From Casp-actino8 sp039800005 (lineage in GTDB: Bacteria > Actinomycetota > Acidimicrobiia > Acidimicrobiales > Ilumatobacteraceae): a stretch of DNA of 64,000 nt. Below the pieces are notes generated by a model. It ran no database searches, was not told the DNA's origin, and worked only from the letters and a program-made list of their open reading frames with translations. The stretch lies in assembly GCA_039800005.1 (NCBI GenBank), contig JBDLRN010000095.1, positions 1 to 64,000 on the forward strand, written 5' to 3'. Position numbers and translations under genes: made by a program. Positions 24,170 to 33,730 of the stretch are shown one piece after another. Numbering within the stretch: position 1 is the stretch's first letter; each line of letters starts with the position of its first letter.

Positions 24170-27100
24170 ACCCTTCACCGTCGGGGGCTGGCTGTCCGTT
24201 GCACGTCGGCGTGCAGGTTCCGTCGGGTCGCGGTGGAACGGGCGTGCGCACCTCGACGGCGTAGTCGACGGTTCCGTCGTACGGCGGATCGTAAGGGCCG
24301 ATGCCGTCGCCGCGTTCGCATCGCTCGTAGATCCTGGCCAGATCGACTTGATACGAGCCACGTAAGCAGAACTGCTGTTCCACGATCTGGTTGGGGACGT
24401 CGGAGCCGAACACGATCGAGTCGTTGGGTTCGATCCACTGGCTCCAGAATCGCGTGAGGATCAGCCAGTCAGCACTCGCGACGTCGTCGGCGAGTCGCGA
24501 TCCTTCGCGATTGGCGAGGCCGGGATCCATCTCGATGAAATAGGTGGCTGGCTCGAGCTCGGGGAACAAGAAGTAGAAGAAGGCGTCGCTGTAGGCGGTC
24601 TGCCGCAAGTCGACCGGACCGACGAACAATTTTTGGCCGGGTTCGATCCAGGAATCGAGATCGCGCACGACGTCCACGCTCGCCAGCCACGGCCGATAGT
24701 CACCCAGGAAGAACTCGCGCCCGTCACGCTCGACGGTGAGGGTGTCGAGATCGCCACGCACCGAGTCGGTGACGTAGCCGAGATACGTGCGGGCGGTGAA
24801 GGCTGGAACGAGGAGGACGATGGCGCCGACGACGGCCAGGCTCGCAGTGGTGGCGCGCCACCGCCACCGTGGCGCGTACACCCGGAATACATCGGCCACC
24901 ACGACGACGAGGAGGGGGAACGACACGCATGACACCCAGTTGAAGTGCGCCGAGTCGGGGCGTTGCAGGGCCTGCGGTAAGAGTCCCACTCCGAAGAGTC
25001 CGATGGCGGTGAGAGTCTCGGATCGGCGAGCACCGACGAGAGGAGACGTTGCGGCACGCGGGGTGATGCGACGCGCCGCCAGCACCACGCCGATCGCGAC
25101 GAACGGGAGCGCGAAAAACCAGAGCACCAATTGCTTGGGCGTACCGAGGGCGGGCAGTCCCCACCACGGGGCGAACTTCTCGCCGATGACCTGCAACGCG
25201 CCGTCGAGGTGATCCCAGCTCGGCGGGCGAGGTAGTTCGCGTCCACCGCGCAGGTCGATGACCGGTTCGACGAACATGCCACGCCACATCGCCGCCGGAC
25301 CGGCTTGGACGAGGTGGACGAACAACGACGTGAGTCCGACGACGAATCCGATCGTCCAGGCGCCAACACCCACGCGTCGACCACGCCACCACATCCAGCC
25401 GTGAGCCAGGGCGAGGGCGAGAATCAGGTCGGGCCGAAATGTGAGAGTGAGGCCCGCCAGGCCACCCGACACGACATGGGCCCATCGGGCGTCGGAGTTC
25501 TCGTGGGCGTGACGAGCGAACACGACCGACCAGACGCCGAGTCCGACCGCGCCCGACCACGCGAGGGCCTGCAGGCCGATCGGCGTGAAGACGAAGAGCG
25601 TGGAGACCAGCGCGACCGACGTGGCCAGTCGACGCCCCCACGGACGCGTGAGCACGTAGAGGCCGGTGACCACGAGCAGATGTTGCAAGAGTCCGAAAGT
25701 GCGCTCGGAGACGAGAGAGACGTCGAACACCCGGTACCAGAGCGACAACAGGTGCAACGATCCGGGACCGTAGAGGTGGAGGAAGTCGACGTTGGCGACG
25801 TCACCGCGCATGGCACGCTCGGGGAAGACGAGCATGAAGCCTTCTTCCATGGTGGAACCCACGGCACGGTAGAGCGCCGGGAGCGCGAGGGCGATCCAGC
25901 TGCCGATGATCACCCACGGTGCGATCGCGCGAGCCGCGGTGCGCCTCGTGATGCGGCTGAATCGCACTGACGCTCCGTCGACGAACACCGGAGCCGCATC
26001 GTGTACGGGATCGACGTCGACGCTCGCTGGCGAGGTGAGGCGCTTGCGCAGGCGTGGTCGGAGCCAGCGCGCCACGGGCCAGAAGCCGACCGCGGCGAGG
26101 ATGCACAACACGGGTTCGGCCGGGACGCGGAAGCGAGTGGTGCCATACGCGTAGGCCGCGGTGAGGGTGACGCTCACGAACTGTGCGACGAGTGGCAACA
26201 TCGGCCGCCGATGACGGCGAAGCGACAGCACTCCCGCCACGGAACCGGCGACCAACCCGTAGTACATCACCAGACCGGCCCGCGCGGCGTTGCGGTTGCG
26301 GCCTTCGACCGGGGCGAGGTCGGCGTTCTGCCACGGGCGGAAGAGATCCCATTGACGGAGCACGCGAGCGGTCAGGACCTTGGGGAGTTGGTCGGCGTTC
26401 TCGCGGGCGTAGTCGAAGCCCACCTCGCGCCAGAAGAGCGACTTGGCCGCCTCGTCGCCGACACCGTCGATGCCCTGATCGCGCAGTCGCTGTTGGCAAT
26501 CCCATTGCCAGAAGCCGAGGAAACTGCCGCTGTAGGTGTCGTCGCAATTCGCGTACACGAAGAGTTCGTTGCCGTTGGTCGACAAAGGGACGAACTCCTC
26601 GAACGAACGCAGGTTGCGCAGCATCCAGGGCGCGAGAACGACGATGCATGCGATGGCGGCCGCCGTGAGTTGCACGAAGCGTCGCTTCCACGGGATCTCG
26701 CGTCGCAACATGATCCACGGAGTGATGACGAGAACCGAGAGCAGGAGTCCTTCGCCTCGGGTGAGGGCTGCCAAGGCGGTGGCGGCCCCCATGAGAACGG
26801 CGAAGAACACGCCGGGTTTCTCGCGCCAGCGATAGGCGAAGTACACCACGGCCAACGTGCACAGGGCCATGAGGCCTTCGGGAAAGAGCACTCCGTCGAC
26901 CAGCCAGAGATTGGGATAGACCGCCGCCAGGACTCCGGCGACGATCGCGACACCGTCGCGTCGATCGGGTGGCGCCACCCGTCGGGCCACCATCATCGTG
27001 AGAGCCACCACGGCGGTACCGATCAGGATCGACACGATCTTGTGATCGAAGTAGGTCGAACCGCCGAACCGCGACGAGAACGAGAGCACCACCGGATACA

Positions 27101-27944
27101 AGGGCCCGTGGAGCGCGCTGGCGATCCAGTCCTGATGGGCGATGAAGTTGAGCGGCTCGGGGAAGCCACCTCCTCGAGCGAGGATGTTGGCCGTCGAGTG
27201 ATAGAAGAGAGGATCGCCGCCGTCGGTGCGCGTGGGAGCGACGGTCAGCAACGTGGCGAAGCGCACGATGAAGGCGCCGGCGGTGACGGTCGCCGCGTTC
27301 ACGGCGAAACCAGGTGCGCGCCATGCGCCTCGGGTCATTCGCTGGAACATCACCGACCCCACGGTCGCCACGATCGATCCGACCGACACGGCCAACACGA
27401 GGCTCCACAGGATCGTGGGCAGTAGTGGTCCGTCGAGGAGTGACACTTCGCCGCGAACCGCGACCATGCGCTCGACGTGCTGTCGCGCCATGACGTCGAC
27501 CGCCGAGTCGCCCACGAGGACCGCACCGATGATCACGGCGACGAGGGGGATCGAGGGTCGGGGCAGATCGATCGGCGGGCGACGTCGACCGGCGATCAGC
27601 ACCGCGAGCACGACCAGGCCCACGAAGGGCGCGACCGATGCTCCCGGCCACGATCCACCGAACACGAGGAGCGAGGCCGGGGGCCGCGATCCCTCGGGAT
27701 GCACCGCCACGATGACGGCGGCGACCGCCAGCCAGGTGCCGTAGACGACAACGAGTCGATGACGCGGATCGGCGACGTGGCGGACCACGGCGAGGCCGAG
27801 CACGATCACGGCCACCAGACGGACGTGGACCAGCAATTCGGGCCAGTTCGCGCCCACGGCGGCGACCCTCAGGACCGGTCCGGCGAGGGCGCTCACCAGG
27901 GCGAGGACCCAGATCGGGTGGCGGATGGCGGCGCGTTCGGACAT
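24114..27944 (-). CDS. Tandem GT-C membrane glycosyltransferase fusion protein
   Basis: A 1276-residue protein with more than 20 predicted membrane segments in two successive modules. The first (about 1-640) has a GT39/GT-C-like first loop with DGGDPLFYHSTANILARGGG near residue 250 and membrane helices following. The second (about 670-1070) repeats the plan, with EEGFMLVFPERAMRGD then HLYGPGSLHLLSLWYRVF near 700. A soluble, presumably extracytoplasmic domain follows (about 1090-1276), ending in a Cys/Pro-rich tail. GT-C enzymes use lipid-phosphate sugars on the outer face. The ATG at 27944 is preferred over the GTG at 28010, which would abut the divergent gene. TATGAT lies 27 bases upstream. 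Confidence 0.75.
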   Translation of the reverse strand: MSERAAIRHPIWVLALVSALAGPVLRVAAVGANWPELLVHVRLVAVIVLGLAVVRHVADPRHRLVVVYGTWLAVAAVIVAVHPEGSRPPASLLVFGGSWPGASVAPFVGLVVLAVLIAGRRRPPIDLPRPSIPLVAVIIGAVLVGDSAVDVMARQHVERMVAVRGEVSLLDGPLLPTILWSLVLAVSVGSIVATVGSVMFQRMTRGAWRAPGFAVNAATVTAGAFIVRFATLLTVAPTRTDGGDPLFYHSTANILARGGGFPEPLNFIAHQDWIASALHGPLYPVVLSFSSRFGGSTYFDHKIVSILIGTAVVALTMMVARRVAPPDRRDGVAIVAGVLAAVYPNLWLVDGVLFPEGLMALCTLAVVYFAYRWREKPGVFFAVLMGAATALAALTRGEGLLLSVLVITPWIMLRREIPWKRRFVQLTAAAIACIVVLAPWMLRNLRSFEEFVPLSTNGNELFVYANCDDTYSGSFLGFWQWDCQQRLRDQGIDGVGDEAAKSLFWREVGFDYARENADQLPKVLTARVLRQWDLFRPWQNADLAPVEGRNRNAARAGLVMYYGLVAGSVAGVLSLRRHRRPMLPLVAQFVSVTLTAAYAYGTTRFRVPAEPVLCILAAVGFWPVARWLRPRLRKRLTSPASVDVDPVHDAAPVFVDGASVRFSRITRRTAARAIAPWVIIGSWIALALPALYRAVGSTMEEGFMLVFPERAMRGDVANVDFLHLYGPGSLHLLSLWYRVFDVSLVSERTFGLLQHLLVVTGLYVLTRPWGRRLATSVALVSTLFVFTPIGLQALAWSGAVGLGVWSVVFARHAHENSDARWAHVVSGGLAGLTLTFRPDLILALALAHGWMWWRGRRVGVGAWTIGFVVGLTSLFVHLVQAGPAAMWRGMFVEPVIDLRGGRELPRPPSWDHLDGALQVIGEKFAPWWGLPALGTPKQLVLWFFALPFVAIGVVLAARRITPRAATSPLVGARRSETLTAIGLFGVGLLPQALQRPDSAHFNWVSCVSFPLLVVVVADVFRVYAPRWRWRATTASLAVVGAIVLLVPAFTARTYLGYVTDSVRGDLDTLTVERDGREFFLGDYRPWLASVDVVRDLDSWIEPGQKLFVGPVDLRQTAYSDAFFYFLFPELEPATYFIEMDPGLANREGSRLADDVASADWLILTRFWSQWIEPNDSIVFGSDVPNQIVEQQFCLRGSYQVDLARIYERCERGDGIGPYDPPYDGTVDYAVEVRTPVPPRPDGTCTPTCNGQPAPDGEGFNPEAVAAISDAARAVAP

Positions 27945-27971
27945 GTGGGGACCAGGTGACGGTGTCGAACG

Positions 27972-28007
27972 ATCATAGGGTTCGCCTTCGGCTCGGTTTG
28001 GTACCGT
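27972..28007. promoter_or_regulatory. Divergent promoter region between the GT-C fusion and the 28.0 kb gene
   Basis: On the minus strand, TATGAT (27977-27972) is a strong -10 match for the GT-C fusion gene. On the plus strand, TAGGGT (27976-27981) overlaps it by two bases, and TACCGT (28002-28007) lies 7 bases before the ATG at 28015. The last is the best candidate for a leaderless start of that gene. Confidence 0.5.
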
Positions 28008-28014
28008 CACCCCG

Positions 28015-28647
28015 ATGGTCGCCCCGGCTGAGTCACCGAGTTCCGGGGTCGCCGGAGGCCGCCGGTCGATCCGTCGTCTCGTCGTCGCCGTGGTCGCGAC
28101 ACTCGCGGTGGTGATGTGGTGGTGGTGGCCGGGTCTGGTGGGCGATCCCGACGACGTCGACGTGCGCGTGGCCCTCGGTGACGACCTGGCCGTGGCCGAT
28201 CAGTCGATCGATCGTCGTCTGCGAGAGGAGGGATTCCTGCTCGAGCGCGTCTCGGCTCCGGACGACTGGTGCGAGGTGGCCGGCCTGATCACCGAGGCGC
28301 CCGACGAGGTCTCGCGGATCGTCGTCTGGGCCCCGACCACCACCGGGTGCGACATCGACGATGCAGTGTCCGACATCGTGGCCGCCACCGACGGCCGCCG
28401 CGTGGTGGTCGTCCATCTGCCGACCGACGATCCGGCAGTGCGTGAGGCCTTCGGTCACGGTGCCGTCTCGAATGACATCGTGACCGTCGAGACGACTCGA
28501 CTGCTCGGCGAACCCGGGGCGATCGTCGAATGCCTGTGGTGGGAGGACTGTCCGGCCTCCGGTGTGGTGGAGCCGTGGAACGGCGACTCTCTCGGTCCGA
28601 TCGGAGCCGAGCGACTGGCCCGCATGATCGTGACCGCCACGATATGA
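28015..28647 (+). CDS. Membrane-anchored protein resembling a degenerate SGNH hydrolase
   Basis: A 210-residue protein with one N-terminal membrane segment (residues about 21-41, RLVVAVVATLAVVMWWWWPG) and an extracytoplasmic domain. The start of that domain, VRVALGDDLAVADQ, looks like SGNH block I but has GDD in place of GDS. The end, WNGDSLGPIGAERLARMI, resembles block V without the usual DxxH. If the fold is right, the catalytic residues are missing and the protein may be a binding or scaffold component. Its stop overlaps the next GT-C gene (ATGA), so a role in the same glycan pathway is likely. The fold assignment is tentative. Confidence 0.6.
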   Translation: MVAPAESPSSGVAGGRRSIRRLVVAVVATLAVVMWWWWPGLVGDPDDVDVRVALGDDLAVADQSIDRRLREEGFLLERVSAPDDWCEVAGLITEAPDEVSRIVVWAPTTTGCDIDDAVSDIVAATDGRRVVVVHLPTDDPAVREAFGHGAVSNDIVTVETTRLLGEPGAIVECLWWEDCPASGVVEPWNGDSLGPIGAERLARMIVTATI

Positions 28648-30482
28648 ACGACGTCGCTCGACCCGAAGGGACGAACAGGTGGGTGTTCGTTTCCCGGGTG
28701 ATCGTGTGGTGGAACGCCCATCCGGTTCTCGGACCGACGCTCCTCGCCGTGGTCGTCATGATGCCGGCGTTCGTCGCCGTGGGTTCGAACATCGGCGTCG
28801 CGTGGTATCCGACGGGCGACGTGTCGCACACCGAACTCATGTTGCGGAGCATCCCCGATCATCCGCCGCTCGTCGGAGTGGCGGCGCGAGTCGGATCGAT
28901 CTTCGATCAAGGATCCACTCCCGGGCCGTCGATGGCCTATCTCTTGTACCCCGTGTATGTCGTCCTCGGTCGGGGCAGTGTGGCCGTGCTCGTCTCGACA
29001 CTCGTCGTTCACGTGGCGTCGGTCGCCGCAGTGCTCGTCTTGTTGCGACGCTGGGCTCCGTCGGCCCTCGTGTTCGCAGTCGCCTCGGTGTTCGCCGTGA
29101 CGTGTCGGGCTCTCGCCCCGCGGTTCTTTCTCGAGCCCTGGAACGTCTGGGTGCCGCTCTTCGCCTATGCGCTCTTCCTGGTCCTGGTCTGGGGGGTCTT
29201 CATCGGCCATCGCTCGGCGATCCCATGGGCCTTCGCAGTGGGCTTCCATTGTGTGCAGACCCACATCAGCTACGTGCCGATCGTGGGTGCGGCACTGGCC
29301 GCGATCCTGGTCTGGAGTGCGATCGCTTGCCGCGACGCGTGGCCCCGCATCGTCGGCTCGGTCGGAGCGGTGACGGCGATCATGTGGATGCCACCGGTGA
29401 TCGAGCAGTTCCAGGAGGGAACCGGCAATCTGCGACGTCTGTGGGAGCACTTCACCGCGCCCGAATCGGCCACCGTCGGGCTCGGTTCCGCATTGAAGGC
29501 CGTGGCCGGTGAATTCAACGCGCTCGGTCCGTTCGTGACCGGGCCGGGCAAGGCACCGTACGACTCGCCCGACGTGATCGGGCTCGTGATCTACGCAGTG
29601 ATCGTCGGATGGGGAGCCGTCGCCATCCGACGGGATCGTCGTCTGTTCGCATTCTTCGTGGTGGTCGCCGCGAGTTCGGCGGTGGGGCTCGTCGCCACGT
29701 CACGGGTGTTCGGCGAGTTCTACGACTACGTGATCCGGTGGATGTGGATCCAAGCTGGGTTGCTCGTCGCGGTCGCCGCCGTCGGAGTGGGTCGTCGAGT
29801 CGTCGGGTGGCTCGGCGAACGTGGCGACGACGGGCTGATCCTGCGAATCGCTGGTCGCGCGTCGACCGTCGTCGTCATCATCGTGGTCGCCGGCGTCGGT
29901 GTCGGAGCATCGGTCGGCGCCCGTCCTCCGTACGCGCCCGATTCGCGTGTGGTCGCCGGTCTCGCCGGGCCGTTGGACGAGGTGCTCGACTCGCGCGACG
30001 ACGAACTTCTGTTGCGATGGCACGACCCGGCATCGCTCGGCGGAACCAGTTTCGGCCTGGTCCTCGAGATGGAGAAGCGAGGAGTCGACATCCACGTCGA
30101 ACCCTGGGCCGGAGCCGCGGCTCGTCGTCATCGGGCCATCACCGAAACGCAAGCCACGGCCGTCTTGTGGTTGGTCACCGGACCCCAGAACATCGCCGCT
30201 TTCGCGCGGCGCTCCGATGCGGTGAAGTTGGCCGAGACCGATCCGCGTTCGACCGACGAACGACGGGAGTCCGACGAATTGCGGGAACGGATCGAGGACA
30301 TGATGATCGAGGCCGGACATCCGGAGTGGATCGATCTGCTCGACTCGCAATACGGGCACATGCAAGTGCTGCTCTTCACGCCGATCTCCGACGAATTGTT
30401 CGCGGCGACGGCGCGCTACAGCGAACTGCGTCTCCCCACCGCGGTGTTCGAAGTCCCGGTCGGAGCGCCGTATTTCCCGTGA
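28644..30482 (+). CDS. Putative GT-C type membrane glycosyltransferase (paralogue 1)
   Basis: A 612-residue polytopic protein with about 10-11 membrane segments over residues 20-415 and a C-terminal soluble domain (about 430-612). The first external loop has WYPTGDVSHTELMLRSI then HPPLVGVAARVG and STPGPSMAYLLYP. This pattern (Asp, then EL..R, then PLVG, then PGP) is shared by a family of actinobacterial membrane proteins presumed to be glycosyltransferases. It is clearly paralogous to the protein at 35553-37319, sharing EPWN, FHCVQ/SHCVQ, the FNALGP/FNVIGP region and NPRST-like DPRSTDERRE. Donor and acceptor are unknown. The ATG overlaps the previous stop and the next gene overlaps its own. 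Confidence 0.75.
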   Translation: MNDVARPEGTNRWVFVSRVIVWWNAHPVLGPTLLAVVVMMPAFVAVGSNIGVAWYPTGDVSHTELMLRSIPDHPPLVGVAARVGSIFDQGSTPGPSMAYLLYPVYVVLGRGSVAVLVSTLVVHVASVAAVLVLLRRWAPSALVFAVASVFAVTCRALAPRFFLEPWNVWVPLFAYALFLVLVWGVFIGHRSAIPWAFAVGFHCVQTHISYVPIVGAALAAILVWSAIACRDAWPRIVGSVGAVTAIMWMPPVIEQFQEGTGNLRRLWEHFTAPESATVGLGSALKAVAGEFNALGPFVTGPGKAPYDSPDVIGLVIYAVIVGWGAVAIRRDRRLFAFFVVVAASSAVGLVATSRVFGEFYDYVIRWMWIQAGLLVAVAAVGVGRRVVGWLGERGDDGLILRIAGRASTVVVIIVVAGVGVGASVGARPPYAPDSRVVAGLAGPLDEVLDSRDDELLLRWHDPASLGGTSFGLVLEMEKRGVDIHVEPWAGAAARRHRAITETQATAVLWLVTGPQNIAAFARRSDAVKLAETDPRSTDERRESDELRERIEDMMIEAGHPEWIDLLDSQYGHMQVLLFTPISDELFAATARYSELRLPTAVFEVPVGAPYFP

Positions 30483-31651
30483 CGGTCCCGCCGAACTCCG
30501 AACTCGCGACGTTGGCCGACGAGATGATCCGACGGGGCACTCGTCGCATCCATGTACTCGCCTGGCGCGATCTCGACGATCCCGATGCCGGCGGCTCCGA
30601 GGTGCACGCCGACGAGTTCATGTCCCGTTGGGCGGCGGTCGGGCTCGACGTCCTGCATCGCACGTCGGCGGCTAGCGATCGCGCGGCCGTGGATCGTCGC
30701 AACGGGTACGACGTGATTCGCCGCGGTGGGCGAATGAGTGTGTTCCCTCGCGTCGTCGCGGGCGAGATCGCTCGCAGTATGGGGCGGTACGACGCCGTGG
30801 TCGAGATCTGGAACGGGGTGCCGTGGTTGTCGCCAGTGTGGTGCCGCCGACCGCGTGTGCTGATCCTGCACCACATTCACGGGCCGATGTGGGACCAGAT
30901 GTTTCCGCGACCCCTTGCCGCCATCGGTCGACGCCTCGAGAGTTCCTGGGCCCCGCCGCTCTACCGACGTACCCCCACCATCACGACGTCGGACGACACG
31001 CGCGACGAACTGATCGAGCTCGGTTGGCGGCCCGAGTTGGTCCACACGGGACCCGTCGGCGTCGACGATTTCTTCCGCTCGTCTGCCGACGTCGCGAAGA
31101 CCGGGCATCCCTCGGTGCTCGCCGTGGGTCGCCAAGCGCCGGTGAAACGCTTCGACCGTCTGCTCGATCAGATGCTCGTGGTGCGACGAGCGGTTCCCGA
31201 CGTGACTCTCACGTTGGTGGGCGACGGCCCGGAGCGAACACGGCTCGACGAGTGGGTGGCGCGCCACGACGCGTCGTCGTGGGTGCACTTCGCCGGACGA
31301 GTCTCGCGCGACGATTTGCGGGATCTCTATCGCCGGGCCTGGGTGGTGGCCAGTGCCTCGCTCGCCGAGGGATGGGGTCTGGCTCTCACCGAAGCGGCGG
31401 GTTGCGGTACGCCCGCCGTGGCGACCGACATCTCCGGCCACCGTTGTTCGGTGATCCACGGCTCGACGGGCCTACTCGCGCCGGTCGACGACCTGGCGAC
31501 CCCGATCGTGACCGTGCTGACCGACGCCGAACGACGTCGCGAACTGTCGAGTCAGGCCGAAGCGCGGGCTCGTTCGCTGACGTGGGACGCCTTGGCGGCC
31601 GATGTCCTGCGTCCGCTGCACCGGCAGGTGCTCTCTCGGTCGGTGCGCTGA
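30479..31651 (+). CDS. GT4-family glycosyltransferase
   Basis: A 390-residue cytoplasmic enzyme with the GT-B fold. The N-terminal domain starts with IHVLAWRDLDDPDAGGSEVH near residue 23, where GGSEVH is typical of GT4 donor enzymes. The C-terminal domain has VLAVGRQAPVKRFDRLLDQM, TLTLVGDGPERTRLDEW and the E-x7-E motif in EGWGLALTEAAGCGTPAVA. It probably uses a nucleotide sugar. The acceptor is unknown. The GTG overlaps the stop of the upstream GT-C gene, giving a three-gene unit from 28015. It ends 4 bases before the convergent epimerase stop. Confidence 0.87.
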   Translation: MTVPPNSELATLADEMIRRGTRRIHVLAWRDLDDPDAGGSEVHADEFMSRWAAVGLDVLHRTSAASDRAAVDRRNGYDVIRRGGRMSVFPRVVAGEIARSMGRYDAVVEIWNGVPWLSPVWCRRPRVLILHHIHGPMWDQMFPRPLAAIGRRLESSWAPPLYRRTPTITTSDDTRDELIELGWRPELVHTGPVGVDDFFRSSADVAKTGHPSVLAVGRQAPVKRFDRLLDQMLVVRRAVPDVTLTLVGDGPERTRLDEWVARHDASSWVHFAGRVSRDDLRDLYRRAWVVASASLAEGWGLALTEAAGCGTPAVATDISGHRCSVIHGSTGLLAPVDDLATPIVTVLTDAERRRELSSQAEARARSLTWDALAADVLRPLHRQVLSRSVR

Positions 31652-31655
31652 TCGT

Positions 31656-32684
31656 TCAGCGGGGCAACAGTCGAGTGACGCGTTTGACCGCGGTCAGCGC
31701 ACCTTGGCGGGCCGGTCGACGGTGTTGCGACGCTCCTGCGGCCCGACTGCGATTCTCGACGAACCAGTCGTAGCTCTGCCGGAACATGTCGTCGTTCGAC
31801 CAACGCGGTGTCCATCCGGTCTCGCGCGTCGCGTCGTCGATGTCGAACCACATCGAGCGTCCGTACATGAGCCAGTGATAGGGGGCGAAAGGGGCGACGC
31901 GCAACGCGGCCGCCGTCCGCATCGCGACCGTGGTCGGCCCGAGTGGAAGTCGACGCACGCGTGAACCGGTGTCGGCGTGGCGACAGAGGGTGTCGAGGGC
32001 CTCGTACATCGTGCCGAAGCGATCGGTTCCGGCGTTGAAAACGTGGGACCCCGCGAGATCGCCGACACGGCGGCACAAGTCGGCGAGATCGTCGGCGTGC
32101 ACGAACTGATAGCGATTGTCGCCCCGGCCGAGGACGAAGGGGTCGGCGCCGTCGGCGATCCAGTCGAACAGGATGCCGAAGATCCCGAGTCGACCGTGGC
32201 CGAGGATGGTTCGCGGTCGGACGATCGACACGTCGAGGCGATCGGTGTACTCGGCGCAGATCAGTTCGGCCTGCGCCTTGGCCCGACCGTACGACTCGGC
32301 CGGAGCGGGTGGCGTGGTGGTGAGGACCGGATTGGTTCGCGGCACGCCGAACACCGCACTCGACGAGGTGTGCACGACACGAGTGACTCCGGCCGCCGCG
32401 CCGGCGTCGAGCAGGACTCGCGTGCCGGTGACGTTGACGGTGTCGAGCAGGGTCTCGTCGCGAGCCAAGGGCACCTGCGCCACGTTGTGATACACGACGT
32501 CGACGCCCTGCACGGCGCGCCGAACGGCGTCGGGATCGCGAATGTCGCCCACCATCACCTCGACGTCGAGATCGATGTCGTCGACCAGGTCGAACACTCG
32601 CACGTCGTGTCCGTGTTCGATCAGATGGCGCACGAGCAGCGACCCGAAGTAGCCGCATCCTCCGGTCACGAGAGTGCGCGTCAC
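31656..32684 (-). CDS. NAD-dependent epimerase/dehydratase family protein
   Basis: A 342-residue extended short-chain dehydrogenase. The NAD loop is TLVTGGCGYFGSLLVRHL near residue 4, followed by VVYHNVAQVP, HTSSSAVFG and the YxxxK pair in ESYGRAKAQAE. The later part, RPRTILGHGRLGIF and YQFVHADDLADL, fits nucleotide-sugar or sterol-type epimerases. The GTG at 32684 overlaps the stop of the upstream paralogue (GTGA), so the longer start at 32711 is unlikely. Last gene of a minus-strand unit that begins at 35497. Confidence 0.85.
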   Translation of the reverse strand: MTRTLVTGGCGYFGSLLVRHLIEHGHDVRVFDLVDDIDLDVEVMVGDIRDPDAVRRAVQGVDVVYHNVAQVPLARDETLLDTVNVTGTRVLLDAGAAAGVTRVVHTSSSAVFGVPRTNPVLTTTPPAPAESYGRAKAQAELICAEYTDRLDVSIVRPRTILGHGRLGIFGILFDWIADGADPFVLGRGDNRYQFVHADDLADLCRRVGDLAGSHVFNAGTDRFGTMYEALDTLCRHADTGSRVRRLPLGPTTVAMRTAAALRVAPFAPYHWLMYGRSMWFDIDDATRETGWTPRWSNDDMFRQSYDWFVENRSRAAGASQHRRPARQGALTAVKRVTRLLPR

Positions 32685-33730
32685 AGCTCGATTCCGTTCT
32701 CGCGACACCATCGGATGCTGGTGCGCATTCCGTCGTACAACGACACCTCGGGTTCCCAGTCGAGTTCGAGCATCGACTGCGACACGTCACAGGCGATGGT
32801 CTTGTTCATCTCGCCGAGCACGTGAACGCGCTGGTCGTACTTGCGGGCGCCTTGCAGCACTCGATCGATGCGCTCGGCCACGTCGCCGACGAACGAGGGG
32901 AGACGCACCGAATTCGGCTTCACGTCATGGCCTTCGTCGGTCAACGCTCGTCCGACCGTCTCGACGATCTCGGCCACGGTGTAGGGGCGAGCGTCGGCGA
33001 TCCACCAGGCCCGACCGGGTTCGCCGGTCCAGCGCAGAGCGGCATCGATGCCATCGACCAGATTGTCGACGTACACCATGGATCGCCGTTGGTCGCCGGT
33101 GCCGAAGATCGGGAAACGCCCGGCCTTGATCATCGAGAAGAAAGTGGTCTGACGCGCCGGCTGGTGGGGTCCGTAGAACCACGGGGGACGGACGATCACC
33201 GCATCGAGACCGCGCGCGACCTCGTCGAGAACGGCGATCTCGCCGAGCATCTTGGAGTGGCCGTAGCCGAGATAGGGACGGTACGGCTCGTTCTGGCGGA
33301 AGACGTCGTGGGTGGTTGCGTTCGTTCCGAACGGGCTGTTGGACGACACGTGCACGAGGCGCGCGATCTCGGCCCGGCGGGCCGCACGAACCAGGTTCGC
33401 GGTGCCGGTCGCGTTGATCGCCTCGAAGTCGGAGAAGCGTCGCGCGTGGACGACACCGGCTGTGTGGACGACCTGCACTCGTTCGGAGCGTCCGGACAGC
33501 AGTCGCTCGAGGGTCGACGGCACGGTCAGGTCGGCGAAGGCCAGTTCGACGGATCCGGCGGCCGACTCGCCCAAGGAGGTGATGAACCGTTCGAGGGCGC
33601 GACCCTCGGTGAGATCGCGGGCCACGGCGACCACGTGCGAGTGGGTGGCGAGACGTGCGGTCGCCGCCCGACCGAGCCACCCGTTGGCGCCGGTGACGAT
33701 CAGCACGTCCGATCGCTGCGGTTCAGCCAC
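32681..33730 (-). CDS. NAD-dependent epimerase/dehydratase family protein
   Basis: A 349-residue extended short-chain dehydrogenase similar in plan to its downstream neighbour. The NAD loop is VLIVTGANGWLGRAATARLA near residue 9. VVHTAGVVHARRF, LVHVSSNSPFGT and the YxxxK in YLGYGHSKMLGE follow, and RPPWFYGP and RRSMVYVDNLVDG are typical of 3-beta-HSD/epimerase proteins. The GTG at 33730 overlaps the 3' end of the GMC oxidoreductase gene by 8 bases. The sugar or lipid substrate is not evident. Confidence 0.85.
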   Translation of the reverse strand: MAEPQRSDVLIVTGANGWLGRAATARLATHSHVVAVARDLTEGRALERFITSLGESAAGSVELAFADLTVPSTLERLLSGRSERVQVVHTAGVVHARRFSDFEAINATGTANLVRAARRAEIARLVHVSSNSPFGTNATTHDVFRQNEPYRPYLGYGHSKMLGEIAVLDEVARGLDAVIVRPPWFYGPHQPARQTTFFSMIKAGRFPIFGTGDQRRSMVYVDNLVDGIDAALRWTGEPGRAWWIADARPYTVAEIVETVGRALTDEGHDVKPNSVRLPSFVGDVAERIDRVLQGARKYDQRVHVLGEMNKTIACDVSQSMLELDWEPEVSLYDGMRTSIRWCRENGIEL

